Source: Thalassospira lucentensis
GTDB lineage: Bacteria; Pseudomonadota; Alphaproteobacteria; Rhodospirillales; Thalassospiraceae
Length of the DNA: 64,000 nt
Direction: 5' to 3'
NCBI RefSeq assembly: GCF_011806425.1
Contig: NZ_JAATOV010000002.1
Span: 682,001-746,000, forward strand
The notes under the pieces are model-generated. The model made no database searches. It had not been told where the DNA came from and saw nothing but the letters and a program-made list of their open reading frames with translations. Positions 44,124 to 52,612 of the stretch are shown one piece after another. Position 1 is the first letter of the stretch, and each line of letters opens with the position of its first letter. The position numbers were made by a program, and so were the translations under genes.

Positions 44124-45877
44124 GCGTTTTTTTCGAAAATCTGTATGACGATGAAAACGCCAACACACCGCTATGTCTTGAAAACGGCGTGCCCTATCAC
44201 GTGGGCGATATCGCGCGCGACATTGATTATGTTGCTGCCGGACTTGGCAACGGACAACGGGTTGCAATTTATTGCCAGTCGGCGCGTCGCTTCCTGATCG
44301 CGCTTGCCGCCGTATGGCAAAGCGGCAGCACCGCCATTTTACCGGCAACCGATAAGCCCGGTTACCTTGAAGAAATCGACCAGCAATTTGATCTACACCT
44401 GAATGACGATGCGATTGATGCGCGGCTAAACCGCGACAGTAATGCCCCCGCCACCATTGCGGCCGCAACCGAGGGCAGCGTGGCCAAAAGAAGTACCGAT
44501 TGCCAAGCAATCTTCTTTACCTCTGGCTCAAGCGGCACGCCCAAACCGATCATCAAAACTCTTGCCCAGATCGAAGACGAAATCGCCATCCAGCGCCCAT
44601 TGTGGCAGTCGATCATCCCGGCGGGTGCACGCATGGTTGGGTTGGTATCGCACCAACATATTTACGGCCTGATTTTTCGCATCATCTGGCCGGTGATGAC
44701 CAAGCAAATATTCACTGCCGACCCCGCCCCGTTTTGGGACATGGTCCTGCATGATATTGCCGCGGGTGATGTGCTGATCACCAGTCCGGCACAGCTTAAA
44801 AACCTTCATCCTGATCTGGCAGATGCGCCACGCCCATCGATGGTGCTGTCATCCGGCGGGCCGCTTGATCTGGCCACCGCACAGGAAGCCACCCGTGTTT
44901 TTGGTGTCTGCCCAACCGAAATTTATGGCAGCACGGAAACCGGTGGCATTGCGTGGCGTCAACAGTCCGCTGCCGATACGCCGTGGCATCCGCTGCCCGA
45001 TCTTAAAACCAATCTGAACGAAAACGGCTGCCTGCGCGTCTGCGCCAAACACATTGCCGGGGATGACTGGTATCAAACCCAAGACCGCGCAACGATTGAT
45101 CAAGATACCGGCTGCTTTACCCTTAAGGGCCGAGCAGACCGGGTGGTAAAGGTCGAAGGCAAACGCATTTCACTGGGCGCGGTTGAGCAGCATTTACGCC
45201 AAAGCGATCTGGTAAGCGATGCGGTTGCGCTTTTGGCCGATGAAAATGATCGCCGTTTGGCAGTTGTCGCCGTTCTGACACACACAGGGAATGACGAACT
45301 TCAGGCACACGGTCCGTTCCGTATGGGCCGGTTGCTTCGGCGTGAAGTTGCCAAGTTCGAAGACGATGCTGCCCTGCCCCAACGGTGGCGCTTTGTCGAT
45401 CAACTGCCGACCGATAGTCAGGGCAAACGCCCGCTTCATCTGTTGCGTGCGTTGTTTGCCAAAAAGACCGATATCGAACCGGTCATTCATCACCAAACCC
45501 GCGACGGCGGCAAGGCGGTGATTGGCTTAACCTTGCGGTCCGACATGACCTGTTTTCAGGGGCATTTCCCCGGGCAGCCGATCCTTCCGGGCGTGGTGCA
45601 ATTACACTGGGTTGCCCAAATTGCGTCAAACCTGTTTGGCTGCGCCAAGGGGGTTGGCGAAGTCAGCCAGTTAAAATTCCGCCATCCCATCACGCCAGAT
45701 GACGACGTGAAATTGGATCTGGATTTTGATCCCAGCACCCCCAAGGTGAAGTTTCGCTATCATTCCGAGACCAACGGCGTTCATAGCTCCGGCACGGTCA
45801 AGTTTCGCAACCCGGAACTGGCATCGGATGTGGCACCAGATCACTCTGCTGATCCAAATGGGGATCGAGTCAGATGA
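44120..45877 (+). CDS. aryl/acyl-ACP ligase fused to FabZ-like dehydratase (ApeH-ApeI)
   Basis: A 585-residue fusion. Residues 1 to ~440 are an AMP-forming ligase: P-loop FTSGSSGTPKP (133-143), YGSTETGGIAW, and the C-domain hinge GRADRVVKVEGKRIS. It would load an aryl acid on an ACP. From ~455 a single-hotdog dehydratase follows with FQGHFPGQPILPGVVQLHWV (His ~480) and SQLKFRHPITPDD, like ApeI/FabZ. In E. coli these activities are encoded by separate genes. ATG 44120 overlaps the previous stop by 4 bases, and the end overlaps the next gene the same way. Confidence 0.9.
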   Translation: MSVFFENLYDDENANTPLCLENGVPYHVGDIARDIDYVAAGLGNGQRVAIYCQSARRFLIALAAVWQSGSTAILPATDKPGYLEEIDQQFDLHLNDDAIDARLNRDSNAPATIAAATEGSVAKRSTDCQAIFFTSGSSGTPKPIIKTLAQIEDEIAIQRPLWQSIIPAGARMVGLVSHQHIYGLIFRIIWPVMTKQIFTADPAPFWDMVLHDIAAGDVLITSPAQLKNLHPDLADAPRPSMVLSSGGPLDLATAQEATRVFGVCPTEIYGSTETGGIAWRQQSAADTPWHPLPDLKTNLNENGCLRVCAKHIAGDDWYQTQDRATIDQDTGCFTLKGRADRVVKVEGKRISLGAVEQHLRQSDLVSDAVALLADENDRRLAVVAVLTHTGNDELQAHGPFRMGRLLRREVAKFEDDAALPQRWRFVDQLPTDSQGKRPLHLLRALFAKKTDIEPVIHHQTRDGGKAVIGLTLRSDMTCFQGHFPGQPILPGVVQLHWVAQIASNLFGCAKGVGEVSQLKFRHPITPDDDVKLDLDFDPSTPKVKFRYHSETNGVHSSGTVKFRNPELASDVAPDHSADPNGDRVR

Positions 45878-47616
45878 AAATTTGCGCCCTGATCCCGACC
45901 CATAACCATCACGAAGTCCTTGGCGATGTCGTCGCGCGTGTCCGTGAACATGATTTGCCGGTGATTATCATTGATGACGGATCAAACGTCACGACAGAGC
46001 AAAAAGTCCAAGCCCTGCATGATCCAGAAAACGGTGTGACCTGTTATCGGCTGCCCGAAAACGGGGGCAAGGGTGTCGCCGTGATGCAAGGCATGGCATA
46101 TGCCAGCGCCGCTGGCTTTAGCCACGCGGTTCAAATTGATGCCGATGGTCAACACGACCTTGATCGACTGTCCGACATGCTCGATCGGGCGCGTGAAAAT
46201 CCATCGGCCCTGATCACCGGCCTTCCGATTTACGATGAAAGCATCCCAACGGGGCGCAAAATTGGCCGTTGGGTCACCCATGTTTGGGTCTGGATTGAAA
46301 CCCTGTCGACCGACATCCGCGATAGCATGTGCGGTTTTCGGGTTTATCCGGTTAAAGAAAGCCTTGCGGTCTGGCACGAAGAAGGTGCCGGCAACAAAAT
46401 GGATTTCGACACCGAACTGATGGTGCGCCTGTATTGGCGCGGGGTGCCGATCCTTCATGTGCCCACAAAGGTCACCTATCCGCAGGGCAATATTTCAAAC
46501 TTCCGCATGTGGGCCGATAATGTCCTGATCAGTTGGATGCATACCCGGCTGGTGTTTGGCATGCTGGCCCGCCTGCCCGGCTATCTGCTGCGCGGCGGAA
46601 AATTTGCCAAACCCCAAACGACCGCAGATGGCGATAATGCGGGCCGCGACCAAAATAACCAAAATGCCCAAGACGAGGACGCATCGCATCATTGGGCCGA
46701 AATTGACGAACGCGGCATTTATTTTGGCATGCGTTTTTTGGGCACGGTCTATCGGTTTGCCGGGCGGCATGTCTGCCTTGTGGTGATGTTACCGATTATT
46801 CTTTATTTCTTTCTGACCGGGCGTATCGCACGGCGTGCATCACATGATTTCTTGCGACGATCTGAACAGCATGGCGGCGGTGTTGCGCCGACCCGCTGGA
46901 ACAGTTTCCGTCATTTCCTGCGGTTTGGCGAAAGCGCACTTGATAAAGTCGCCGCCTGGTCCGGCGAAATGAAAGAAAGCGATCTTGAGCTTCCCAAAGA
47001 TGCCGAGGGCCTGTTTGACTATATGCCGCGCAATCAGGCAGCCGTGTTGCTGGTATCGCATTTTGGCAATATGGAACTGGTCCGCGCCATCGCCAGCCGC
47101 GATCGCAATTTCCGGGTCAATGTGTTGCTGCATCAAAAAAACGCCGCGCGCTTTGGCCGGGTGTTGCAAAAACTGGCCCCGGAAAGTCAGGTTAACCTGA
47201 TCGAAGTCACCGATATCGGCCCCGATACCGCGATCATGTTGCGCGAACGGGTCGAACGCGGCGAATGGATTGTAATTGCCGCTGACCGCGTTGCGATTGG
47301 CGCGCGCGATAAAACCATTTCCGTGCCGTTCTTTGGCGAAGACGCACAGTTCCCGCAAGGTCCCTTTATCCTTGCCTATCTGTTACAATGCCCGGTCTAT
47401 ATGTCGGCCGCTTGGCGCACGGGAAAAACGTTTAAGATCGTCTGGCACAAACTGACCGATCAACTGATCCTGCCACGCGCCAACAGGACCGAGGCCATCA
47501 CCCAATATGCCGCGCAATATGCGCAGTGGTTGGAAAATATTGTTGTTCGTGAACCGCTGCAGTGGTTCAATTTCTATGACTTCTGGGCAAAGAAAAAGGC
47601 CGAAGATGACCAATAG
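45874..47616 (+). CDS. family 2 glycosyltransferase fused to LpxL-like acyltransferase (ApeJ-like)
   Basis: A 580-residue fusion. The first ~230 residues form a GT2 domain of the dolichol-phosphate mannosyltransferase type: MKICALIPTHNHHEVLGDVV, IIIDDGSNV, QIDADGQHDLDRL. A hydrophobic helix near residues 295-315 (HVCLVVMLPIILYFFLTGRI) leads to a LpxL/HtrB-like acyltransferase with the catalytic HX4E in SHFGNMELVRA (His ~394) and VIAADRVAIGARD. It probably joins sugar and acyl or polyene groups into the membrane-bound product. It overlaps the lyase gene by 11 bases. Confidence 0.88.
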   Translation: MKICALIPTHNHHEVLGDVVARVREHDLPVIIIDDGSNVTTEQKVQALHDPENGVTCYRLPENGGKGVAVMQGMAYASAAGFSHAVQIDADGQHDLDRLSDMLDRARENPSALITGLPIYDESIPTGRKIGRWVTHVWVWIETLSTDIRDSMCGFRVYPVKESLAVWHEEGAGNKMDFDTELMVRLYWRGVPILHVPTKVTYPQGNISNFRMWADNVLISWMHTRLVFGMLARLPGYLLRGGKFAKPQTTADGDNAGRDQNNQNAQDEDASHHWAEIDERGIYFGMRFLGTVYRFAGRHVCLVVMLPIILYFFLTGRIARRASHDFLRRSEQHGGGVAPTRWNSFRHFLRFGESALDKVAAWSGEMKESDLELPKDAEGLFDYMPRNQAAVLLVSHFGNMELVRAIASRDRNFRVNVLLHQKNAARFGRVLQKLAPESQVNLIEVTDIGPDTAIMLRERVERGEWIVIAADRVAIGARDKTISVPFFGEDAQFPQGPFILAYLLQCPVYMSAAWRTGKTFKIVWHKLTDQLILPRANRTEAITQYAAQYAQWLENIVVREPLQWFNFYDFWAKKKAEDDQ

Positions 47617-49168
47617 CCGCATCAATGTAATCTTTGGCGAAGATGACCTGACAATCGAAGATATCGTTGCCCTGTCTGAGCAACGTGCCCAGCCGGTCCT
47701 ATCCGCCGACGGCGATTTTCGCGCCCGCATCCAAAAGGGAGCGGACTTCCTGGATCAGGAACTGCGCGAACAGGGCCATATATACGGTGTAACCACCGGA
47801 TATGGCGATTCTGTATCGCGCCGGGTTCCGCCGGAATTGGTCAGCGAACTGCCCCTGCATCTTAGCCGTTTTCACGGCTGTGGCTTGGGCGATATCCTTG
47901 CCCCGGATCAGGCGCGTGCGGTTTTGGCCGTGCGATTGGCATCCCTTTGTTCGGGCTATTCGGGTGTCAGTTTTGATTTACTGGATCAGTTGGCCAACCT
48001 TTTGGCCCATGACATCACCCCCCTGATCCCCGAAGAAGGATCAGTTGGTGCCAGTGGCGATCTTACCCCGCTTTCATACGTGGCGGCGGTGTTAATTGGT
48101 GAACGCGATGTCCTGTATCGCGGGGAAAAAACATCCGCCGAGGCCGCCTTGCAACAGGCCGGATTAAATCCGCTGACACTGCGCCCCAAAGAAGCCCTTG
48201 CGATTATGAATGGCACGGCGGTCATGACCGCGCTGATGTGTCAGGCCTTTATGCGTGCGGATTATCTCTGCAAGCTCACCAGCCGCATCACGGCCCTTGC
48301 CAGCATCGGCTTGCTGGGTAATCCGGCCCATTTTGACAAACGTCTTTTTGCCGCCAAACCCCATCCGGGGCAGGCCCAAGTTGCGGCATGGATCGAAAGT
48401 GATTTGTCCTCACTTGGCGCTGATTATCAGTCGGCCCGCCTGCAAGATCGGTATTCGTTGCGCTGTGCGCCGCATGTGATTGGCGTGTTGGCCGATATGA
48501 TGCCCACCTTCCGCAAAACACTTGAGATTGAGCTTAATAGCGCCAATGACAATCCGCTTTTGGATGTCAGCGAAAACACCATTTTGCATGGCGGCCATTT
48601 CTATGGCGGGCATGTGGCCTTTGTCGCCGATGGCATGAAAACGCTGGTCGCCAATCTGGCAGATTTGATGGATCGGCAAATGGCGCTTTTGGTCGATACC
48701 AAATTTAACCATGGGCTGGCATCGAACCTTTCGGGCGCAGAACCAGACCGCGCATCGATTAATCACGGCCTTAAGGCGGTTCAAATCGGTGCGTCCGCCT
48801 GGACGGCTGAGGCATTAAAACAAACCATGCCCGCCAGTGTCTTTTCACGTTCCACCGAATGTCATAACCAAGACAAGGTCAGCATGGGCACGATTGCGGC
48901 GCGCGATTGCCTGCGGGTGCTGCAACTGACCGAACAGGTTGTTGCCGCCAACCTTTTGGCGGTCTGTCAGGCAATTGCCCTGCGTCAGAAATCTGGTGAA
49001 ATTCACGCCAAGCAACTTGGTCCAGATGTATCGTCCTTTATCGACAGCCTGAAAACCGACATTCCATTCATCGCCGAAGACCAGCCGCTTGAAGGCACCT
49101 TGCGTCTTCTGGTATCGCGCATTCAAAATCGCCACTGGGCGCTTTATGATGAAGACATCCCATCATGA
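47606..49168 (+). CDS. MIO-type aromatic amino acid lyase (HAL/TAL/PAL family)
   Basis: A 520-residue lyase. The MIO cofactor forms from Ala149-Ser150-Gly151 in GSVGASGDLTPLS. Catalytic Tyr60 is in IYGVTTGYGDS. The substrate-selectivity pair is Phe89-His90 (LSRFHGCGLG); histidine lyases usually have Ser-His and classical tyrosine lyases His-Leu at this place. The reaction removes ammonia from an amino acid to give an aryl acrylate such as 4-coumarate, a plausible polyene starter. It overlaps genes on both sides (11 and 4 bases), so it belongs to the APE operon and not to the hut genes at the window end. Confidence 0.88.
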   Translation: MTNSRINVIFGEDDLTIEDIVALSEQRAQPVLSADGDFRARIQKGADFLDQELREQGHIYGVTTGYGDSVSRRVPPELVSELPLHLSRFHGCGLGDILAPDQARAVLAVRLASLCSGYSGVSFDLLDQLANLLAHDITPLIPEEGSVGASGDLTPLSYVAAVLIGERDVLYRGEKTSAEAALQQAGLNPLTLRPKEALAIMNGTAVMTALMCQAFMRADYLCKLTSRITALASIGLLGNPAHFDKRLFAAKPHPGQAQVAAWIESDLSSLGADYQSARLQDRYSLRCAPHVIGVLADMMPTFRKTLEIELNSANDNPLLDVSENTILHGGHFYGGHVAFVADGMKTLVANLADLMDRQMALLVDTKFNHGLASNLSGAEPDRASINHGLKAVQIGASAWTAEALKQTMPASVFSRSTECHNQDKVSMGTIAARDCLRVLQLTEQVVAANLLAVCQAIALRQKSGEIHAKQLGPDVSSFIDSLKTDIPFIAEDQPLEGTLRLLVSRIQNRHWALYDEDIPS

Positions 49169-49572
49169 TCAGTGCATCCATTACCGAAACGATCCAGTTT
49201 TATCACCTTGATCCAATGAATGTCGTCTGGCACGGCAATTACGTGCAGTTCTTTGAAAATGCCCGCTGCGCGTTGCTTGATAAAATTGACTATAACTATC
49301 CACAAATGGATGCGTCGGGCTATGTCTGGCCGATTGTCGATATGCGGGTGAAATATGTCGGTCCCTGCACCTTTGGTCAGGAAATCAAAATCACCGCCAC
49401 CCTGCGTGAATATGAAAACCGGCTTAAAATCGATTATCTGATTACCGATGCAAAAACCGGCCGGAAATTGACCAAGGGCTTCACCATTCAGGTTGCCGTC
49501 GAAAAAAGCAGCGGCGAGATGCAGTTTTGCAGCCCCGATGTCCTGACCCAAAAGATAGAGGCGCTGGTGTGA
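49165..49572 (+). CDS. hotdog acyl thioesterase (YbgC/FadM type, ApeK-like)
   Basis: A 135-residue 4-hydroxybenzoyl-CoA-thioesterase-type protein. YHLDPMNVVWHGNYVQFFEN holds the catalytic Asp and the conserved His-Gly-Asn-Tyr stretch, and MRVKYVGPCTFGQEI follows. It may release or proofread ACP- or CoA-bound intermediates. It overlaps the lyase gene by 4 bases and touches the LolA-like gene (TGATG). Confidence 0.9.
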   Translation: MISASITETIQFYHLDPMNVVWHGNYVQFFENARCALLDKIDYNYPQMDASGYVWPIVDMRVKYVGPCTFGQEIKITATLREYENRLKIDYLITDAKTGRKLTKGFTIQVAVEKSSGEMQFCSPDVLTQKIEALV

Positions 49573-50255
49573 TGACCCATCGCTGGCCGAAAACCTTGGC
49601 AATTATCGCGTTCCTTGGCACGGCCATTTTACCAAACGTTTCTGGCATCGCGCGCGCGCAAAGCACACGGCCCACCGCCATTCAGATGCCAACCGCGATC
49701 AGTGATCAGCAATATCTGACGGGGTCATTCGCACTTGATCGTCACCTTGCCGGGTTTGAGATGCCCTTGGCATCGCGCGGGGAATTTATCCTGTCGCCCA
49801 GCAAAGGTTTGGTTTGGCAAAATCTGGAACCCTTTCCCGATACAACAATCATGACCGATCAGGGGATTGCGCGTAAACGCGACGACGGCACGTATGAAAC
49901 CATTGCGTCCGGCGCACAGTTTCACCAATTCATCGCACTGATTTCCGCCGTGCTTGCGGGCAATTGGGAACCCCTTTCAAACCAATTCACCGTCACGGAC
50001 AAACAAACCGCGTCTGATCAGACCGGTGCGGATGCAAACAGCCCTGATTGGCAAATAACGCTGAAGCCTAAAAACACCAACGGCCTGTCCGAACAAATCA
50101 GCCAGATTACCGTTATGGGCGCGAAATTCGTCACCCACGTTACGTTGCACAAACCATCCGGCGACCGCGATGAAATCACCCTGACGGATCAGGAACGGCA
50201 TGATTTGCCAATGCCAGATGATCTTGCAAAACGCTTTTCTGGGCCGCATCCATAA
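49572..50255 (+). CDS. LolA-like outer-membrane carrier protein (ApeL-like)
   Basis: A 227-residue secreted protein. The signal peptide (TLAIIAFLGTAILPNVSGIA, cut after ARA) precedes a LolA-like fold with SGSFALDRHLAGFEM-like pattern (TGSFALDRHLAGFEMPLASR), GEFILSPSKGLVWQN and IASGAQFHQFIALISAVLAG. Such proteins in APE loci are thought to shuttle the lipid-like product across the periplasm. ATG 49572 gives the signal peptide directly; the open frame extends 15 codons upstream into the previous gene. Confidence 0.82.
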   Translation: MTHRWPKTLAIIAFLGTAILPNVSGIARAQSTRPTAIQMPTAISDQQYLTGSFALDRHLAGFEMPLASRGEFILSPSKGLVWQNLEPFPDTTIMTDQGIARKRDDGTYETIASGAQFHQFIALISAVLAGNWEPLSNQFTVTDKQTASDQTGADANSPDWQITLKPKNTNGLSEQISQITVMGAKFVTHVTLHKPSGDRDEITLTDQERHDLPMPDDLAKRFSGPHP

Positions 50256-52612
50256 TGACAGAACGCGGGGGGATTGGCACTGGCATTGGGGCAGGCTTTT
50301 GGGGCATGATTTTGCTGATCATGGCCGGACTTGGCCTGTGGCAAATCACATCGGGCAAAAGCCCGATTGATGGCGACGTCCTGTCGCTGATCGGGATGGA
50401 ACAATCAGGCGATGGCGGGCAAAAATCCGATATCGAAACCGTCCGTGATCTTTTGGCGCAAGATGCCAATCAAGCCATCGTCATGCTGTCCCATGACCAG
50501 CAAGATATGCTTGAAACCATGACCCGCCAATTGGCATCCGATATTGCCAATATTCCCGGCACAAAATCGGTTTCGCTGCCCGGATATGATACCGGCAATC
50601 TTGCCCGGTTTTCCGATTTCTATCTGCCGCATGCGCAAAGCCTTTTGTCGGACCGCGACCGTGCGCTTTTGCGCGACGGCAATGGCGAACCGGTGTTTCA
50701 AAACGCGGTCAAAACCCTATATGCCCCGGCGGCACTGATCAGTGCAAAATCGCTCCGCGCTGATCCATTTTCCCTGTTGCCCGGCTTTTTATCTGACCTT
50801 GGCCGTAAATTTGGCCATACCGGGATTATCCAATCTGCGGCCAGCGATGCCTTCCACACCCCGATAATCATCACCCTTTCCCCGGACCTTCGCCACACGG
50901 GCAAGGACAGTGCATGGGTGGATGCAATCAACGCCGCCATTGCAAATGCCCAATCCAACCCGGCCAATCAATCAGACGGGTTTGGCATCGCCAAAACCGG
51001 GCAGATCTTTTTCGCCGTGGCCGAGGCAACTGCGGCAAAATCAGATGTTCAGCGCATCGCCATCATCGCGACCCTTGGGGTGTTTGTGATGGTGCTTAGT
51101 GTGTTTTTCTCGCCGCTGCCGTTGATCGGCGCATTGATGACGGTTGGCAGTGGCTTGATCGTTGGTATTGCCGCCGTCACCCTGATTTTTGACAGCATCC
51201 ATGCGATTGCGCTGGTGTTTGGCGCCAGCCTGATTGGCATTTCGGTCGATTATGCGCTGCATTATCTGGTATTGCCCGCCGACGGTTCATCACCAAAATC
51301 ACGGATTAAAACAATCCGCGCGGGGCTCAGCCTTGGCCTTTTGACATCGGTTCTGGGCTTTTCGGTCTTGGCGGTCAGTCCGACGATCTTGCTGGCACAA
51401 ATTGCGGTCTATTCCATCGCGGGGTTGATTGCGGCCTATTTGACCGTGCTTTTCCTTCTGCCGCTTTTGCCCGCCCGTGCGGTTCAACGCCGGTCTTTTA
51501 TTCCATGGATCTATCAGCACCTTGATGGGGTTTTGCGCCATGTGCAATTACCCCAAATGGTGCGGGTGATCTGTGCAGCTTGCATTCTTATCGGGTTTGG
51601 CCTGTGCATGGCGTTTATTCCAACCGATGACGATATTCGCCATCTTGGACGGGGAAACGATACGCTGACCCAGCAGGCCCGCCTGATCGGGGAAACCATG
51701 GGGATGGGCGGCAACCCGATCTTCATCCGCATTGATGCCCCAGACAACGAAGCCCGCCTTCAAACCGGCGAGGCCGTCCAAGATGCCCTCGCCCCGCTGA
51801 TTGAAACCGGCATCGTCGGATCGGCATTCGGTTTGTCTGATATGATCCCATCGATCAAACGTCAGGACGAAAATCGCGCTTTGATCCGCGATCAGCTTTA
51901 CGCCCCCTATGCCGAAAAACTGCGCGCACTTCTGCCCGTCCCGTTTGACGCCCCTGATCCCAAAGCCCCCTATGTGCTGGCCGATGCAAATGCCTTTGAT
52001 CATTTGCCCGAACTGGCCAATTTGCACGATGGCACGACCGACATCATCCGCCTGACAGCGGTGACCGATGCCGATGCTGTTGCCCGCGCCATTGCGCCCA
52101 TCAATACCGCGCGCTTGGTTAATCCGCGCGCGACCATCACTGCGCAATTTGCCGATTACCGCGGTTGGGCCATGGCGGGTCTTGCAATTGCCTTGCTGTT
52201 TGCTGGCGTTCTTGCCATCGTCCGATATGGGGTTGTTGCGGGGATTTGTGTTTTGGGCACCCCAGCGGGGGCGATGTTAATGGCCCTGTTTGGCGCGGCG
52301 GTGATGGGGGTGACGATTAATTTCTTTACCATCATGGCGCTGTTTTTGGTCTTTGCCATTGGGGCGGATTACGTGATCTTCTTTTCCGAAAGCCAAAAGC
52401 ACGGCCAACAGGACGAAACCCGTTTGGCGGTGTTTTTATCCCTGATCAGTAGTATTTTGGCCTTTGGCCTTCTTGCCAGCAGCTCTGTTCCCGTGGTCAG
52501 TGCCATTGGCACGGTTATGGCGATTGGTCTTCTTAGCGCTTGGGTCCTGTCCTATGTGATGTGCCCATCATCTTCAAACGCCGATACAATAGTTGACGCC
52601 CATGCCCCGTAA
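50255..52612 (+). CDS. MMPL/RND-family exporter (ApeM-like)
   Basis: A 785-residue transporter. One N-terminal helix (GFWGMILLIMAGLGLWQI) is followed by a large periplasmic domain, then two six-helix bundles separated by a second periplasmic domain (IAIIATLGVFVMVLSVFFSP; GASLIGISVDYALHYLVLPA; IMALFLVFAIGADYVIFFSE). The GxxxDY motifs (SVDYALHY and GADYVIFF) are the proton-relay sites of MMPL proteins. It probably moves the aryl polyene lipid from the inner membrane. It overlaps the flavoprotein gene by 11 bases. Confidence 0.9.
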   Translation: MTERGGIGTGIGAGFWGMILLIMAGLGLWQITSGKSPIDGDVLSLIGMEQSGDGGQKSDIETVRDLLAQDANQAIVMLSHDQQDMLETMTRQLASDIANIPGTKSVSLPGYDTGNLARFSDFYLPHAQSLLSDRDRALLRDGNGEPVFQNAVKTLYAPAALISAKSLRADPFSLLPGFLSDLGRKFGHTGIIQSAASDAFHTPIIITLSPDLRHTGKDSAWVDAINAAIANAQSNPANQSDGFGIAKTGQIFFAVAEATAAKSDVQRIAIIATLGVFVMVLSVFFSPLPLIGALMTVGSGLIVGIAAVTLIFDSIHAIALVFGASLIGISVDYALHYLVLPADGSSPKSRIKTIRAGLSLGLLTSVLGFSVLAVSPTILLAQIAVYSIAGLIAAYLTVLFLLPLLPARAVQRRSFIPWIYQHLDGVLRHVQLPQMVRVICAACILIGFGLCMAFIPTDDDIRHLGRGNDTLTQQARLIGETMGMGGNPIFIRIDAPDNEARLQTGEAVQDALAPLIETGIVGSAFGLSDMIPSIKRQDENRALIRDQLYAPYAEKLRALLPVPFDAPDPKAPYVLADANAFDHLPELANLHDGTTDIIRLTAVTDADAVARAIAPINTARLVNPRATITAQFADYRGWAMAGLAIALLFAGVLAIVRYGVVAGICVLGTPAGAMLMALFGAAVMGVTINFFTIMALFLVFAIGADYVIFFSESQKHGQQDETRLAVFLSLISSILAFGLLASSSVPVVSAIGTVMAIGLLSAWVLSYVMCPSSSNADTIVDAHAP

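Noticed and set aside
47606-49168. Lyase as hutH of the histidine pathway
   Set aside because: It is translationally coupled inside the APE operon, 14 kb from hutU, and lacks the Ser-His pair of histidine lyases.
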